DNA of 64,000 nt from Glycomyces luteolus (GCF_027622875.1 NZ_JAPZVP010000007.1:124001-188000); one strand, 5' to 3'. Counted from the stretch's first letter, positions 16,661 to 25,798 are shown. Made by a program: numbers and translations. Notes: a model not told the origin generated them from the letters alone.

Positions 16661-17314
16661 TCAATGGGCGGCGTGGATCACCAGCGCGACGGCCGTGAAC
16701 TGGGCGGCGTAAGCGGCGACGGTGAAGGCGTGGAAGACCTCGTGGAAGCCGAACCACTGCACGGAGGGGTTGGGTCGCTTGAGGGCGTAGATGACGCCGC
16801 CGGCGGTGTAGAGCACGCCGCCGGTGATGATCAGGGCGGTGGCGGTGGTGCCGGCGCCTGCGAGGAGCTGGGGCATGACGAAGACGGCTGCCCAGCCCAG
16901 GGCGATGTAGAGGGCCGTGGAGAGCCAGCGCGGGGCGCTGAGCCAGAGGGTGCGGAAGGCGACGCCGGCGAGGGCGCCGGTCCAGATGGCGGTGAGGAGT
17001 GCGGTGCGGGCGGTGCCGTCGAGGGCGAGTGCGGCGATGGGTGTGTAGGTGCCGGCGATGATGAGGTAGATGTTGGCGTGGTCGAGGCGTTTGAGGCGGG
17101 TGGTGGCGCGTTCGGAGAGGTTGGTGCGGTGGTAGAGGGCGGAGATGCCGAAGAGGGCGGCGGAGGTGGCGATGTAGACGGCGGTGGCGAGGCGGCCGGT
17201 GAGGGTGGGGGTGGTGGCGATGAGGATGAGTCCGGCGATGATCGCGGTGGGGAAGGCGGCGAGGTGGATCCAGCCGCGGAGGTGGGGTTTGGTGTCGGTG
17301 ATCGCCAGTGCCAT
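16661..17314 (-). CDS. trhA: Hemolysin III family (PAQR-type) membrane protein
   Basis: 217 residues, seven hydrophobic segments. The conserved PAQR/TrhA residues are present: 'GISALYHRTNL' near residue 62 (Ser/His), 'RLDHANIYLIIAGTYTPI' near 80 (Asp/His), and 'FHEVFHAFTVAAYAAQF' near 192 (two His). These residues form a metal site in the family. Bacterial members are linked to membrane-energetics homeostasis and not to hemolysis in most cases. The start ATG was placed where the family begins; a longer frame upstream is Pro/Ala junk. Confidence 0.9.
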   Translation of the reverse strand: MALAITDTKPHLRGWIHLAAFPTAIIAGLILIATTPTLTGRLATAVYIATSAALFGISALYHRTNLSERATTRLKRLDHANIYLIIAGTYTPIAALALDGTARTALLTAIWTGALAGVAFRTLWLSAPRWLSTALYIALGWAAVFVMPQLLAGAGTTATALIITGGVLYTAGGVIYALKRPNPSVQWFGFHEVFHAFTVAAYAAQFTAVALVIHAAH

Positions 17315-17360
17315 GGGTCGACGGTATCGCTGTTGGTTACTTGCCGGTAGTGCTGCTGCT

Positions 17361-17397
17361 CCCCCGATCGGGGGTGGGGTTAAGCCCCGATCGGGGG
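17361..17397. repeat. Two near-identical CCCCGATCGGGG palindromes
   Basis: CCCCCGATCGGGGG (17361-17374) and GCCCCGATCGGGGG about 23 bases later lie between the divergently oriented trhA and antiporter genes. Either could be an operator dimer site, or the two arms could fold together as a hairpin. Nothing else indicates the role. Confidence 0.5.
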
Positions 17398-17430
17398 TCT
17401 CTTGGCTGGTGGGGCCGTTAGGCTCCGGCC

Positions 17431-18350
17431 GTGGGCGAGGTGTGGGGCGCTGGCGTGTCGGTGCAGTTGCTGGTGCTGGCGGTGGCGGTGGCGGCGGTGG
17501 TGGCGCCGTTGCTGGTGGACCAGTTGGAGCGGTGGGTGCGGTCGCCGAGCGTGGTGGTGGAGATCGTGCTGGGGATCCTCGTCGGGCCGCATCTGCTGGG
17601 GTTGGTGCAGGCGCATCTGCTGTTCGAGACGGTGTCGCAGTTGGGGTTGGCGAGCTGTTCTTCCTGGCGGGGTTTGAGATCGATGTCCGGGCGGTGCGGA
17701 GGCGGCCGATCACGCTGGCGTCGGTGGGGTGGGGGTTGTCGTTCGCTTTGGCGGCGGGCGGGTTGGCGGTCGCGGGTGCGGGGGCCGCGGTCATGATCGC
17801 GGCGATCGGGTTGTGTTCGACGGCGTTGGGGACGATCCTGCCGATCGCGCGGGGTTCGGGTCTGCTGGCGGGGCCGGTGGGGCCGCATCTGATGGCGGTG
17901 GGGGCGGTGGGCGAGTTCGCGTTGCTGGCGTTGCTGTATTCGGAGGGGCGTCATCCGGGGTGGACATCGCGTTGGGGGCGTTCGCGGCCGGGGTGCATGC
18001 ATGCGCTGCTGTCGGCGTTGGACGAGCGGGAGGAGGCTCTGGTGCACTCGAAGCTGGACGGGATCGGGTTCGGTGCGGTGGTGCCGGTGTTCTTCGTCTA
18101 TGCGGGGGTGACGTTCGATCTGGACGAGTTGCTGGGGTCGGCGCTGGCGTTGGTGCTGATTCCGGTGTTCTTGGCGGCGTTTGCGGCGACGGGGCTGCTG
18201 ATCGTGGTCGTGGCGGCGTCGACGGCGGCGGAGCGGGGCTTGGTGGAGGAGTCGATCGCGGCGGCGATGCTGTCGGTGCTGCTGTTCCCGCTCATCGGGT
18301 TGCGGTGGGCGCGGATGGATACGAGCGCGGTCACGGCGGAGGCGATCTAG
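17431..18350 (+). pseudogene. Frameshifted CPA2-type cation/proton antiporter
   Basis: Translation from GTG 17431 gives antiporter-like TM1-TM2 ('VVVEIVLGILVGPHLLGLVQAHLLFETVSQLGLA'), then the frame breaks near 17652, where one G appears to be missing (GCGAGCTG instead of GCGGAGCTG). The next frame reads 'FFLAGFEIDV', 'LCSTALGTILPIARGSG' and 'AVGEFALLALLYS', and breaks near 17945. A third frame gives 'GVDIALGAFAAGV' (17959-17998) before the second frame resumes with 'LSALDEREEALVHSKLDGIGFG'. About 60 residues normally found between the two halves are absent. The total of roughly 300 residues is short of the family's 380-420. Sequencing error could explain one shift, not the deletion. Confidence 0.72.
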
Positions 18351-18431
18351 CGGGGGTCAGCGCTGGGGCGTAGGCGCGAATACGTTCGTGTGCCGATGCG
18401 GGCTCGCGGCGTGGGCGGCGATGGTGGTGGC

Positions 18432-18947
18432 ATGTTCAAGCTTCGCAGGGGCGCGTATCGGGCGCTCGTCATCGTCCATGTGGTCTCGTCGGTCGCCTGG
18501 CTGGGGCTGAGTCTGTGTCTGCTGGTCCTCGGTGTGCGGGCGACGGGGGCCGGGGATGCGGCCGGGCAGTATGCGGCCGGGACGGCGATGTCGGCGCTGG
18601 CGGGGGCGCTCGCGGTGCCGTTGGGGGCGGCGGCGCTGGTGTCGGGGGTGGTGCTCATGCTCGGCACGAAGTGGACGATCGCGTACACGTGGGTGCTGGT
18701 GAAGCTGGTGGCGACGGCGATCACGTTCGCGCTCACGGTGTTCTCGCTGCGGCCGGGGCTGGCCGCGACGGCGGCCTCGCTTGACCCGGATCGTCTGCAG
18801 GTGCTGGACAACCAGATCCTGGCGGCGCCGATCGTGTCGTCGTCGGTGTATCTGGGGGCGGTGGTCCTGTCGTACGTCAAGCCGTGGGGACGGCGAGGCG
18901 CGCGCGTGCCGGCCCCAGCGCGAGTGCCCGCTCGTAGTGGCCGATGA
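18432..18947 (+). CDS. DUF2269-like four-helix membrane protein
   Basis: 171 residues with four hydrophobic segments: 'ALVIVHVVSSVAWLGLSLCLLVL' (with the conserved His-Val-x-x-x-x-W pattern), 'LAVPLGAAALVSGVVLMLGTKW', 'WVLVKLVATAITFALTVFSL', and 'IVSSSVYLGAVVLSYVKPWG'. This resembles DUF2269/CopD-like small membrane proteins of unknown role. ATG 18432 chosen for the position of the first helix; an upstream GTG/ATG would add 14 odd residues. The last 71 bases overlap the end of the glycosyltransferase gene on the opposite strand, an unusually long tail-to-tail overlap. Confidence 0.8.
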   Translation: MFKLRRGAYRALVIVHVVSSVAWLGLSLCLLVLGVRATGAGDAAGQYAAGTAMSALAGALAVPLGAAALVSGVVLMLGTKWTIAYTWVLVKLVATAITFALTVFSLRPGLAATAASLDPDRLQVLDNQILAAPIVSSSVYLGAVVLSYVKPWGRRGARVPAPARVPARSGR

Positions 18948-20016
18948 GCGCGTCGCCTTCGGCTTCCCAGGTGCGGACCTGGACTTTGAGGCGGCCTCGT
19001 TCGCCCCATTGGGCGAGGAGGTCGCGGCGTTCGGCGAGGGCCTGGACGGTGGCGGCCAGCGCGGGGGCGTCGCCGGGCGGGAAGTGGGTGCCGTCGACGC
19101 CGGGGTCGACGAGTTCGGCGGCGCCGCCGGCGTCGACGGCGACGACGGGGACGCCGGAGGCGTGGGCTTCCTGGATGGTCTGCCCGAACGTCTCGAAGGG
19201 TCCGGTGTGGACGAACAGGTCGAGGGAGGCGTAGAGGCGGGAGAGGTCGGTGCCGTGGAGGGCGCCGAGGAAGGTGGCGTGCGGGAGGAGGCGTTCCAGG
19301 GCGCGGCGGCGGGGGCCTTCGCCGGCGATGACGAGGCGGATGCCGGGGGTGGCGGCGAGGTCGGTGAGCCAGTGGAGTTGTTTTTCGCGGGCGAGGCGGC
19401 CGACGTAGCCGACGAGGAGTTCCCGGTCGGGGGTGAGGGCGTCGTGGAGGGCCTGGTCGCGGTAGCGGGGGTGGAAGCGGTCGGTGTCGACGCCGTGCGG
19501 GAGGACGGCGAGGCCGCCGATGCCTTGGGCGGCAAGGGCTTTGGCGGTGCATTCGGAGAGGGCGAGGTTGACGCGGGCGCGGGAGTGGATGGAGCGCAGG
19601 CGGTGCCATACGAGTTGTTCGAAGGCGGTGAGGTGGTAGGCGCGGGTATAGGCGGGCAGGTCGGTCTGCCAGACGGCGACGGTGGGGACGCCGCGGCGTT
19701 CGGCCCAGGCGGCGGCGCGGGCGGTGTAGCCGAAGGGGCTGGCGAGGTGGACGACGTCGGGGCGGTGGGCGTCGAGGGCGTCGTCGAGGGCGCGGGTGGC
19801 GAGTCCGGCGCGGAAGTGCTTGTAGGCGGGGAGCTGGATGGAGGGGACGTGGACGACTGGCCAGTCGAAGACGGGCCGGGGGCCGGGTCCGGGTGCGGGG
19901 GCGATGACGACCGGTTCGATCCCGCGGGCGGCCAGGTGGGCGGCGGCCCGGGCCACGGAGCGGGCGACGCCGTTGACCTGGGGAGGGAATGACTCGGTGA
20001 CCAGTGCGACTCTCAT
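18877..20016 (-). CDS. GT4 glycosyltransferase (MgtA-like alpha-mannosyltransferase)
   Basis: 379 residues. 'VALVTESFPPQVNGVARSV' opens the N-terminal Rossmann domain with the Gly-rich acceptor loop; 'VWQTDLPAYTRAYHL' follows near 130. The C-terminal domain has 'VGYVGRLAREKQL' (near 230), 'LVIAGEGPRR', and the donor-binding 'PFETFGQTIQEAHASGVPVVA' with E-x7-E near 305. The pattern is that of GDP-mannose-dependent alpha-mannosyltransferases such as mycobacterial MgtA, which act on glycolipid anchors at the inner membrane face. ATG start; cotranscription with neighbours is not apparent. Donor and acceptor are inferred only from similarity. Confidence 0.87.
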   Translation of the reverse strand: MRVALVTESFPPQVNGVARSVARAAAHLAARGIEPVVIAPAPGPGPRPVFDWPVVHVPSIQLPAYKHFRAGLATRALDDALDAHRPDVVHLASPFGYTARAAAWAERRGVPTVAVWQTDLPAYTRAYHLTAFEQLVWHRLRSIHSRARVNLALSECTAKALAAQGIGGLAVLPHGVDTDRFHPRYRDQALHDALTPDRELLVGYVGRLAREKQLHWLTDLAATPGIRLVIAGEGPRRRALERLLPHATFLGALHGTDLSRLYASLDLFVHTGPFETFGQTIQEAHASGVPVVAVDAGGAAELVDPGVDGTHFPPGDAPALAATVQALAERRDLLAQWGERGRLKVQVRTWEAEGDALIGHYERALALGPARARLAVPTA

Positions 20017-20301
20017 GGTCGGAGCGTAAGTGCCCAGGTGGGCGGGTGGGGGAACCCGACATGGCCCGGGTCTGAACCGCAGCCGATATTCCGGGCCGGG
20101 CGGGTTCGGGTGTGGGGGGCGGGTCGCGGTGGGGCGGTGGCGGTGTGGGGGCCGGGGCGGGCGTGGGCGACTTCGATGCGGGGTGGTGTCGTACCCGGAG
20201 GGTAGGTATTGGAGGATGCAGCAACCGGTCGGCCCTGGGCCGGCCCTGCGGGTGCCGTTCACTGCGGCGGTGCCCGCCGCAACCTTGTGAAGGAGCCCCC
20301 G

Positions 20302-21003
20302 ATGTCACTGTCGAGTGCCGACATCGCTCATCTCGAAGCGGTGCTGGCGCAAGGAAAGAAGCCGAAGGTGGTGTTCACCGACGCTGCCGGGCAGGTCGCC
20401 GGGCGCACCGGGAAGGTCGTCGCCCTCGATCCGGGCGGGGTGGACGACTTCGTCCATGTCGCATTCGGGTCCGACGAGCTGTCGTTCTCCGCCGTTGAAC
20501 TGCGCCTGCCCGCGCCCGGCGAGGGTGCGCGGCGCGCGCCGCGCCAGCGCTCGAGCGAGCCGGCCGCGCCGGTCGCGCCTTCGGGCCCGGGACTGCTGCC
20601 CGAGGAGCCCGCGCCGAAACCCAAACCAGCTGTGAGTGAGAGGAAACCCGTGACCGCACCTGAGGTGTCTCAGATGGCCGCCGCCGAGCCTGCGGCGGCC
20701 CCGAAGAAGAAGGCCGCCCGGCCGCGCGCCGCGGCCGCGAAGCACCCTGAGCTTTCGATCACGTTGACCTATGAGGACGGGGAGTGGTCGGTCGCGGCCT
20801 CCCGCGGCGCCCGCACGGTCGTCAAGGGCGCCAAGGTCGCGCACTCGAACGCGCTGGCGATGTGCCAGGCGTCGGGTTCCGATGAGGTGGCCGAGGTCGT
20901 CGACGAGGTGGTCGAGAAGATCCGCTCCGAGGCCGCCGAGGAGGCGTCGCGGCTGCGCCGCCAGCTCGAGGAGGCCGAGGCGCGCCTCGCCGAGCTGAAG
21001 TAG
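20302..21003 (+). CDS. DUF6319-like conserved actinobacterial protein
   Basis: 233 residues, ATG with AAGGAG upstream. Three parts: an N-terminal beta-rich module of about 70 residues ('PKVVFTDAAGQVAGRTGKVVALDPGGVDDFVHVAFG'), a Pro/Ala/Lys-rich low-complexity linker (70-150), and a C-terminal module ('LSITLTYEDGEWSVAASRGARTVVKGAKVAHSNALAM') ending in a charged coiled-coil tail. It resembles proteins labelled cell wall anchor/DUF6319 in Streptomyces, but there is no signal peptide or LPXTG motif, so it is probably cytoplasmic. The basic linker could bind nucleic acid. Followed by a strong hairpin. Confidence 0.8.
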   Translation: MSLSSADIAHLEAVLAQGKKPKVVFTDAAGQVAGRTGKVVALDPGGVDDFVHVAFGSDELSFSAVELRLPAPGEGARRAPRQRSSEPAAPVAPSGPGLLPEEPAPKPKPAVSERKPVTAPEVSQMAAAEPAAAPKKKAARPRAAAAKHPELSITLTYEDGEWSVAASRGARTVVKGAKVAHSNALAMCQASGSDEVAEVVDEVVEKIRSEAAEEASRLRRQLEEAEARLAELK

Positions 21004-21018
21004 CGCAAGGGAAGCCGA

Positions 21019-21048
21019 CGGGCCCGGTGCGGTATCGCACCGGGCCCG
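21019..21048. terminator. Perfect 13-bp terminator hairpin
   Basis: CGGGCCCGGTGCG and its reverse complement flank the loop GTAT, 15 bases after the DUF6319 stop. The 137 bases from here to the next stop (21186) hold nothing else recognisable. Confidence 0.82.
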
Positions 21049-21185
21049 GCTGTGTGCGGGGAGCCGCTCGCCCGTGGGGGTGGCTGGGGATGGCGGGCTG
21101 TGGCGGTCCGGAACGGACCACTGCCACACGGTTCTGGCATCGGTCGTTCGAGCAGGTCGCTGGCTTGATTTGGGTGCGTGGCGGG

Positions 21186-21698
21186 TCAGTCTCGGGCGTG
21201 CTTGATGTAGATCATGACCGCTTCGCGGGTGGTCTTGACGCCCAGGGATTGGCGGGCCGCGGCGATGCGGCGGTTGGCGGTGCGCAGGGACACGAATTCG
21301 GCTTCGGCGGCGGCGGCGATCGTGGAGCCCGCCGCGAGGCGTCCCAGCAGGGCCCGCTGCTCGGCGTCGAGGTCGAGGCCGTCGGCGGCTTCGGCCTTGC
21401 CCGGGGTCAACCCGAGAGGCCCGACCCGGCGCAGGTCCGCGGCGAGGCTCAGTGCGAGCGCGCCGGTCGCGACCGCGACGATCCCGGCCCCGCGCGCGGC
21501 CGCGAGGACCGCCTGCGAGGCCGTGTGGTCGTCGTTGACCTGCCCGTGGCACACCAGGTGCCGCTCGGCCAGGTCCCAGGCCGGCTCGAGCAGCGCGAAC
21601 CCGCGGTGCGCCGCCCAACCGGCGGCGGCGCAGCGGCGCACGATCGCGTCCGCGTCGCCGGACGCGCCGACCACGTGCAGCGGCACCTGCTCGACCAT
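21186..21698 (-). CDS. Short LuxR-type HTH regulator coupled to the LAL gene
   Basis: 170 residues. The N-terminal 100 residues have no recognised domain but carry several helices and a hydrophobic 'VLAAARGAGIVAVATGALALSLAADLRR'. The C-terminus has a LuxR-like four-helix HTH ('LDAEQRALLGRLAAGSTIAAAAEAEFVSLRTANRRIAAARQSLGVKTTREAV'). ATG 21698 touches the stop of the large regulator gene (TGATG), so the two are translated together. A truncated or degenerate partner regulator, perhaps controlling the same target as the LAL protein, is a reasonable guess. Confidence 0.78.
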   Translation of the reverse strand: MVEQVPLHVVGASGDADAIVRRCAAAGWAAHRGFALLEPAWDLAERHLVCHGQVNDDHTASQAVLAAARGAGIVAVATGALALSLAADLRRVGPLGLTPGKAEAADGLDLDAEQRALLGRLAAGSTIAAAAEAEFVSLRTANRRIAAARQSLGVKTTREAVMIYIKHARD

Positions 21699-24130
21699 CA
21701 CGCCTCACCGCTCTCGGCGGCCGTCAGCAGCACCGCGGCCTCGGTGCGGGTCTTCGCGCCGAGTTTGCGCATCCCCGAACGGATGTGGGTCTCCACGGTC
21801 TCGGCGGTGATGCCGAGGATCTCAGCGATCCGCCGCGACGGATGCCCGGAGGCGACGTGCCGCAGCACTTCGCTCTCGCGGTCGGTCAGTCCCCCGCCGC
21901 CGCGCGCCGACCGGCGGTCGCGGCGCACGTCGTGCTTGCGCAGGCCCCGGCGGGCCCTGCCGGCCAGGACGATCAGGCCGTGCTCGTCGGCGATCCGCTC
22001 GGCCGCTTCCAGGGCCGCGACGGCGGCCTGCGCGTCGCCCGCGTGCGCGGCGAGCGCGAGGAGGCAGCGGACCTGCTCGCGGGCGGCCAGGCCGTCCCAG
22101 GCGGTCGCCGCCTGCGCGAACGGGCCCGGCGCGGCCTTGTCCCACGCCGAGAGCGTCGAAGCGACCGGTACCGGCCACGGGGACTGCTCGGCGGCGACCG
22201 GCTCGGTCCCGGTGTCGTAGGCGATCCACCGGCCGGTGATGTGCGCGAGCCCGCCGACCAGGCCCGGCCGGGATTCGGGCGCTTCGGGTCCGGGCTGGCC
22301 GTCGAGCCAGGCCGTCTCGTGGTCGAGCCACGCGACGAGCCCTTCGAGCGCGGCAGGGGCGTCCTTCAACCGCGCCAGGCGGGCCCGCGCGGCCCCTAGC
22401 GCGCCTGTGTCGGCCTCGGCGAGGGCGATCGAGGCGTCGATGAGCGTGTCCGCGACCGCCGGGAGCGCGTGGTCGGCGAGCGACTGGGCGGCGGCGATGA
22501 CGTTGTCCAGGCCCGTGCCGGAGAGGACCAGGCACCACGCGGCGGCGGCGAGGAACCGCGTCTGCCACGAGTAGGCGCCCGCGGCCCCGGCCCGGTCGGC
22601 AGCCTCGTGCGCGACCGCTTCGGCCTCGACGAGCCGCGCGGCGTCGGCGAGGGCGATCACCCGCGACCACGCGCACCAGAACGCGGTGGTCGCATCCCCC
22701 GCGTCGCGCGCCAGCGCCTCGGCGAACGCGAGCGCGTCGGGGTCGTCCCCGGCGAGCGCGGCGGCCAGGCCCGGGTGGGTCAGGTCGGGGTGGGCCTCCC
22801 GCAGCGACGCGATCAAGTCGTCCTTTTCAGAGGGTGGGGCGGTGAGGAGGCGGAGCTGGTCGGCTTCGGGCCCTTCGGGTGCGCTTTCGAGGGCGGCGCG
22901 GGACTGCGCGGTTTCGCCGAGCGCCAGGAGCGCCCACGCGCGCGCCAGGGCGGCCTCGGGGTCGTCGGGGGCGCGGTCGAGGACGGCGAGCGCGGCGCGG
23001 GTGCGTCCGGCCGCGAGCGCGGCGCGGGCGGCGGGCACGGCGTGGGACGCATCGAGGTCGGCGGCGAGGAGGAGCGCTTCGGCGCGGGCCTGCGGGCCCG
23101 CGGACTGGGCCGCGTCGAGGGCGGTGGCGAGGGCGCGGTCGGCCAGGCCCGCGGCGTGGGCGTGGCGGGCGGATTCGACGCCGACAGTGGCGTCGGCGAG
23201 GCGCTCGTGCATGGACAGGCGGGCGTCGTGGTCGAGGATGCCCGCGGCGACCTCGGCCATCCACGGGCTGGCGGCCCGCAGGTGGGCGCCGTCGGGGACG
23301 GTCAGGCCGGCGTCCTGGAGGACGGCGGCGCCGTCGCCGAGGAGGCTCGGGTGCGCCGGCCGGCCCAGGAGGCCGAGCGCGGCGAGCGCGGTGCGGCCCG
23401 AGCGCGGCAGGTCGGCGATCGCGGCGGCCGCCGCGGCGGCGGGGTCGCCGGGGGTCTCCAGGTCCAGGTCCTCGCCGGGCGATTCGAGGTTCGCGGCGCG
23501 CTTGGCGAGCGCGGTGAGGGCGAGGGGGTTGCCGCCGGCTCGGACGGTGAGGGCGGCAGCGCGCGAGGGCGGCAGCGCGGGCGCGGCCTCGGCGACGAGC
23601 CGGGCCGCTTCGGCGTCGGTCAGGTCCGGGACCGGGATGACGGTGGCGGATCCCAGGAGCCGGGCCAGCGCGGTCTCGCTCAGCCGGTTGGGGGTGCGCA
23701 GGGCCGCGGCGACCGGGAGGCGCTCGGCGAGGATCGGGAGGACGGCGAGGGTCGCGGCGTCGCACCACTGCAGATCGTCGATGACGAGAAGGCCACCGCG
23801 AGTGCGGGAGTAGACCGCCTCGGCCAGCAGCGGCAGGTCGTCGGCGGGCATCCGCGCCCGCGTCGCCCGCTCCAGGGCCAGCGCGGGGGCGCCGGAGAGC
23901 ATCGCGAGGCCGCCGCCGGCGTGGACCGGGCGTTTGGAGGCCTGCGCGAGCCGCTCGAGCAGGCGCGTGCGCCCGCAGCCGGGAGGGCCGGTAACGACCA
24001 CCAGGCCGGGTCCGGCCAGCGCTTCGGCCATGGCGTGGAGCGCTTGATCGCGGTCGCCCTGGCCGGGGTCGGCGGGCGCGGAGTCGACGCGTGGTCGGGC
24101 CAGACCGGGGGTGGGCGGCGGGGCGGCCAA
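21698..24130 (-). CDS. Large LuxR-family (LAL-type) regulator with AAA+ domain
   Basis: About 810 residues. Residues 48-55 are a P-loop 'GPPGCGRT' in which Arg54 replaces the usual Lys; Walker B is 'LLVIDDLQWCD' near residue 120. An AAA+ NTPase module and a long Ala-rich helical (TPR-like) middle follow, and the last 65 residues are a LuxR HTH ('LTDRESEVLRHVASGHPSRRIAEILGITAETVETHIRSGMRKLG'). This is the architecture of MalT/LAL regulators. TTG 24130 is the likely start, because AGGAG lies seven bases upstream and no ATG/GTG precedes the P-loop closely enough. Divergent from the dynamin operon over 177 bases, which it may control. The target is unknown. Confidence 0.86.
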   Translation of the reverse strand: MAAPPPTPGLARPRVDSAPADPGQGDRDQALHAMAEALAGPGLVVVTGPPGCGRTRLLERLAQASKRPVHAGGGLAMLSGAPALALERATRARMPADDLPLLAEAVYSRTRGGLLVIDDLQWCDAATLAVLPILAERLPVAAALRTPNRLSETALARLLGSATVIPVPDLTDAEAARLVAEAAPALPPSRAAALTVRAGGNPLALTALAKRAANLESPGEDLDLETPGDPAAAAAAAIADLPRSGRTALAALGLLGRPAHPSLLGDGAAVLQDAGLTVPDGAHLRAASPWMAEVAAGILDHDARLSMHERLADATVGVESARHAHAAGLADRALATALDAAQSAGPQARAEALLLAADLDASHAVPAARAALAAGRTRAALAVLDRAPDDPEAALARAWALLALGETAQSRAALESAPEGPEADQLRLLTAPPSEKDDLIASLREAHPDLTHPGLAAALAGDDPDALAFAEALARDAGDATTAFWCAWSRVIALADAARLVEAEAVAHEAADRAGAAGAYSWQTRFLAAAAWCLVLSGTGLDNVIAAAQSLADHALPAVADTLIDASIALAEADTGALGAARARLARLKDAPAALEGLVAWLDHETAWLDGQPGPEAPESRPGLVGGLAHITGRWIAYDTGTEPVAAEQSPWPVPVASTLSAWDKAAPGPFAQAATAWDGLAAREQVRCLLALAAHAGDAQAAVAALEAAERIADEHGLIVLAGRARRGLRKHDVRRDRRSARGGGGLTDRESEVLRHVASGHPSRRIAEILGITAETVETHIRSGMRKLGAKTRTEAAVLLTAAESGEA

Positions 24131-24307
24131 AAGGGGGCTCCTAACGCTGTGGCACGAATGGGGGAGGCGGCCGGGCGGCTGCGGTTTGTATCGTCGTCTT
24201 GTCGACGGAACGCCGACGCCTCTCATGATATTGCGGAACCTTCGATGCCGCAGACCGGCGTCGGCGCCCAGGTGCCGAGAGAACGACGAGAGGGCGGACG
24301 CGGGAGC

Positions 24308-25798
24308 ATGGTGGCAGGGCAACTCACCACGAGTGTGGCGGGCATGTGCGAAGAGCTGGCCGGCAAGGTCAGCAGCGCGTCTCGCCCCGTGGTCGAGGAG
24401 GTGGCCTCCAGGCTCGGGCAGCCGTTGCGCGTCGCGGTGGCGGGGCGGTTGAAAGCGGGGAAGTCCACGCTGGTCAACGCTTTGATCGGGCGCAGGGTCG
24501 CGCCGACGGCGGCCGGTGAGTGCACGCGCGTGGTGACCCAGTTCCGGTACGGCCCGGCCGACCGGGTCGACGTGATCGCCCGCAACGGCACGAAGCACGC
24601 GGTCCCGTTGGACGCCAACGGGATGATCCCCACCACGCTGCCGATCCCGGCCGACGAGGCCGCGATGATCGACGTGCAGCTGTCCTCGGACCGGTTGCGG
24701 GACTTGACCGTCGTCGACACGCCCGGTCTGCAGTCGGTCAACACCGACATCTCCGATGCGGCGCGCGAGATGCTGTTCGCCGCGCCCATCGCCGACGACG
24801 TCGACGACGACTCGCGCGCGGCCGTCGAATCGGCCGAGGCGATCATCTACGTGTTCACCCAGCAGGTCCGCGCCGACGACGTCGAGGCGTTGGAGGCGTT
24901 CGCGAAGGCCTCGCAGCAGCTGGCGTCCTCGCCGATGAACGCCCTGGGGCTGTACAACAAGGCCGACAAGCTCGCGCCCGGGCCCGGCCAGGACCCGTGG
25001 CCCGTCGCGGGCCCCATCGCCGGCGACCAGGCCGCGGTGCTGCGCCGCTCGGTGTGCGATGTCGTCCCCGTCGTGGGGCTGCTGGCCGAGACCGCCGAAG
25101 CGGGCCTGCTGACCGCCGCCGACTGCGAAGCGCTGCGGACCCTCGCGGGACTCGACGAGGACAAGCGGGCGCTCATGCTCGCCTCCGCCGGCCTGTTCCT
25201 GTCCACTGAGGGGCCCGTCGACAAGCACCAGCGTCAGCGCCTGCTCGAGCGCCTGGACTTGTACGGCATCCACTTCGCGATCGCGCACCTCGGCGCGAAT
25301 CCGCACCTGGCCACCGGTGAGCTCGTGCGGCTGCTGTTCGCCGCCTCCGGGTTCCCGCGGCTGCGCACGACCCTGCACCAGATCTTCGGGGTGCGGGCCG
25401 ATGTCATCAAGGCGGGCTGGGCGCTCGGGCGCCTGGACGCGGCCGCCGCCTCCGGGCCCGCCGCCGACCGCGACCTCTTGAGGGGCGCGGTCGAATCGAT
25501 CGTCGCCCGCCCCGAATACCACCGGCTGCCGCTCCTGGAGGCCGCCGCGCAAGTCACCACCGGGCAGGTCGCCCTGCCCGAAGCCATGGAAGCCGAAGTC
25601 GCGCGCCTCGCTTTGACCGACGACGCCGGCGTCGTTCTCGGCCTCCCCGGCGAAGCCCGCCCCCAGCTGCGCCGCGCCGCCATCGAAGCCGCCGCGCGCT
25701 GGCGGGCCTTCGCCAACGGCGGCGCCACACCGGCGCAGGCGCGGGTGGCGAACGTGGTGCATCGTGGTTTCCATCTACTCGCCCAGCGGCTCGGATGA
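24308..25798 (+). CDS. Dynamin-like GTPase, IniC-like
   Basis: 496 residues. G1 'GRLKAGKST' at residues 46-54, G2 Thr in 'ECTRVVTQ', G3 'DTPG' near 140, and G4 'NKAD' near 218 form a complete GTPase domain. Helical segments follow. The size is close to that of mycobacterial IniC, and the next dynamin downstream matches IniA in size. Bacterial dynamins remodel or stabilise membranes. ATG 24308 has GGGAG almost touching it; GTG 24311 is an equally good start. First gene of a four-gene operon, oriented away from the LAL regulator. Confidence 0.86.
   Translation: MVAGQLTTSVAGMCEELAGKVSSASRPVVEEVASRLGQPLRVAVAGRLKAGKSTLVNALIGRRVAPTAAGECTRVVTQFRYGPADRVDVIARNGTKHAVPLDANGMIPTTLPIPADEAAMIDVQLSSDRLRDLTVVDTPGLQSVNTDISDAAREMLFAAPIADDVDDDSRAAVESAEAIIYVFTQQVRADDVEALEAFAKASQQLASSPMNALGLYNKADKLAPGPGQDPWPVAGPIAGDQAAVLRRSVCDVVPVVGLLAETAEAGLLTAADCEALRTLAGLDEDKRALMLASAGLFLSTEGPVDKHQRQRLLERLDLYGIHFAIAHLGANPHLATGELVRLLFAASGFPRLRTTLHQIFGVRADVIKAGWALGRLDAAAASGPAADRDLLRGAVESIVARPEYHRLPLLEAAAQVTTGQVALPEAMEAEVARLALTDDAGVVLGLPGEARPQLRRAAIEAAARWRAFANGGATPAQARVANVVHRGFHLLAQRLG

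Noticed and set aside
17361-17397. The twin CCCCGATCGGGG palindromes as a certain terminator.
   Set aside because: They sit between divergent gene starts (trhA on minus, the antiporter on plus), where a terminator is not expected; kept only as a repeat of unknown role.
22469-24307. A long plus-strand extension upstream of the first dynamin gene.
   Set aside because: It is antisense to the LAL regulator and lacks a ribosome site; the dynamin fold starts near 24308.
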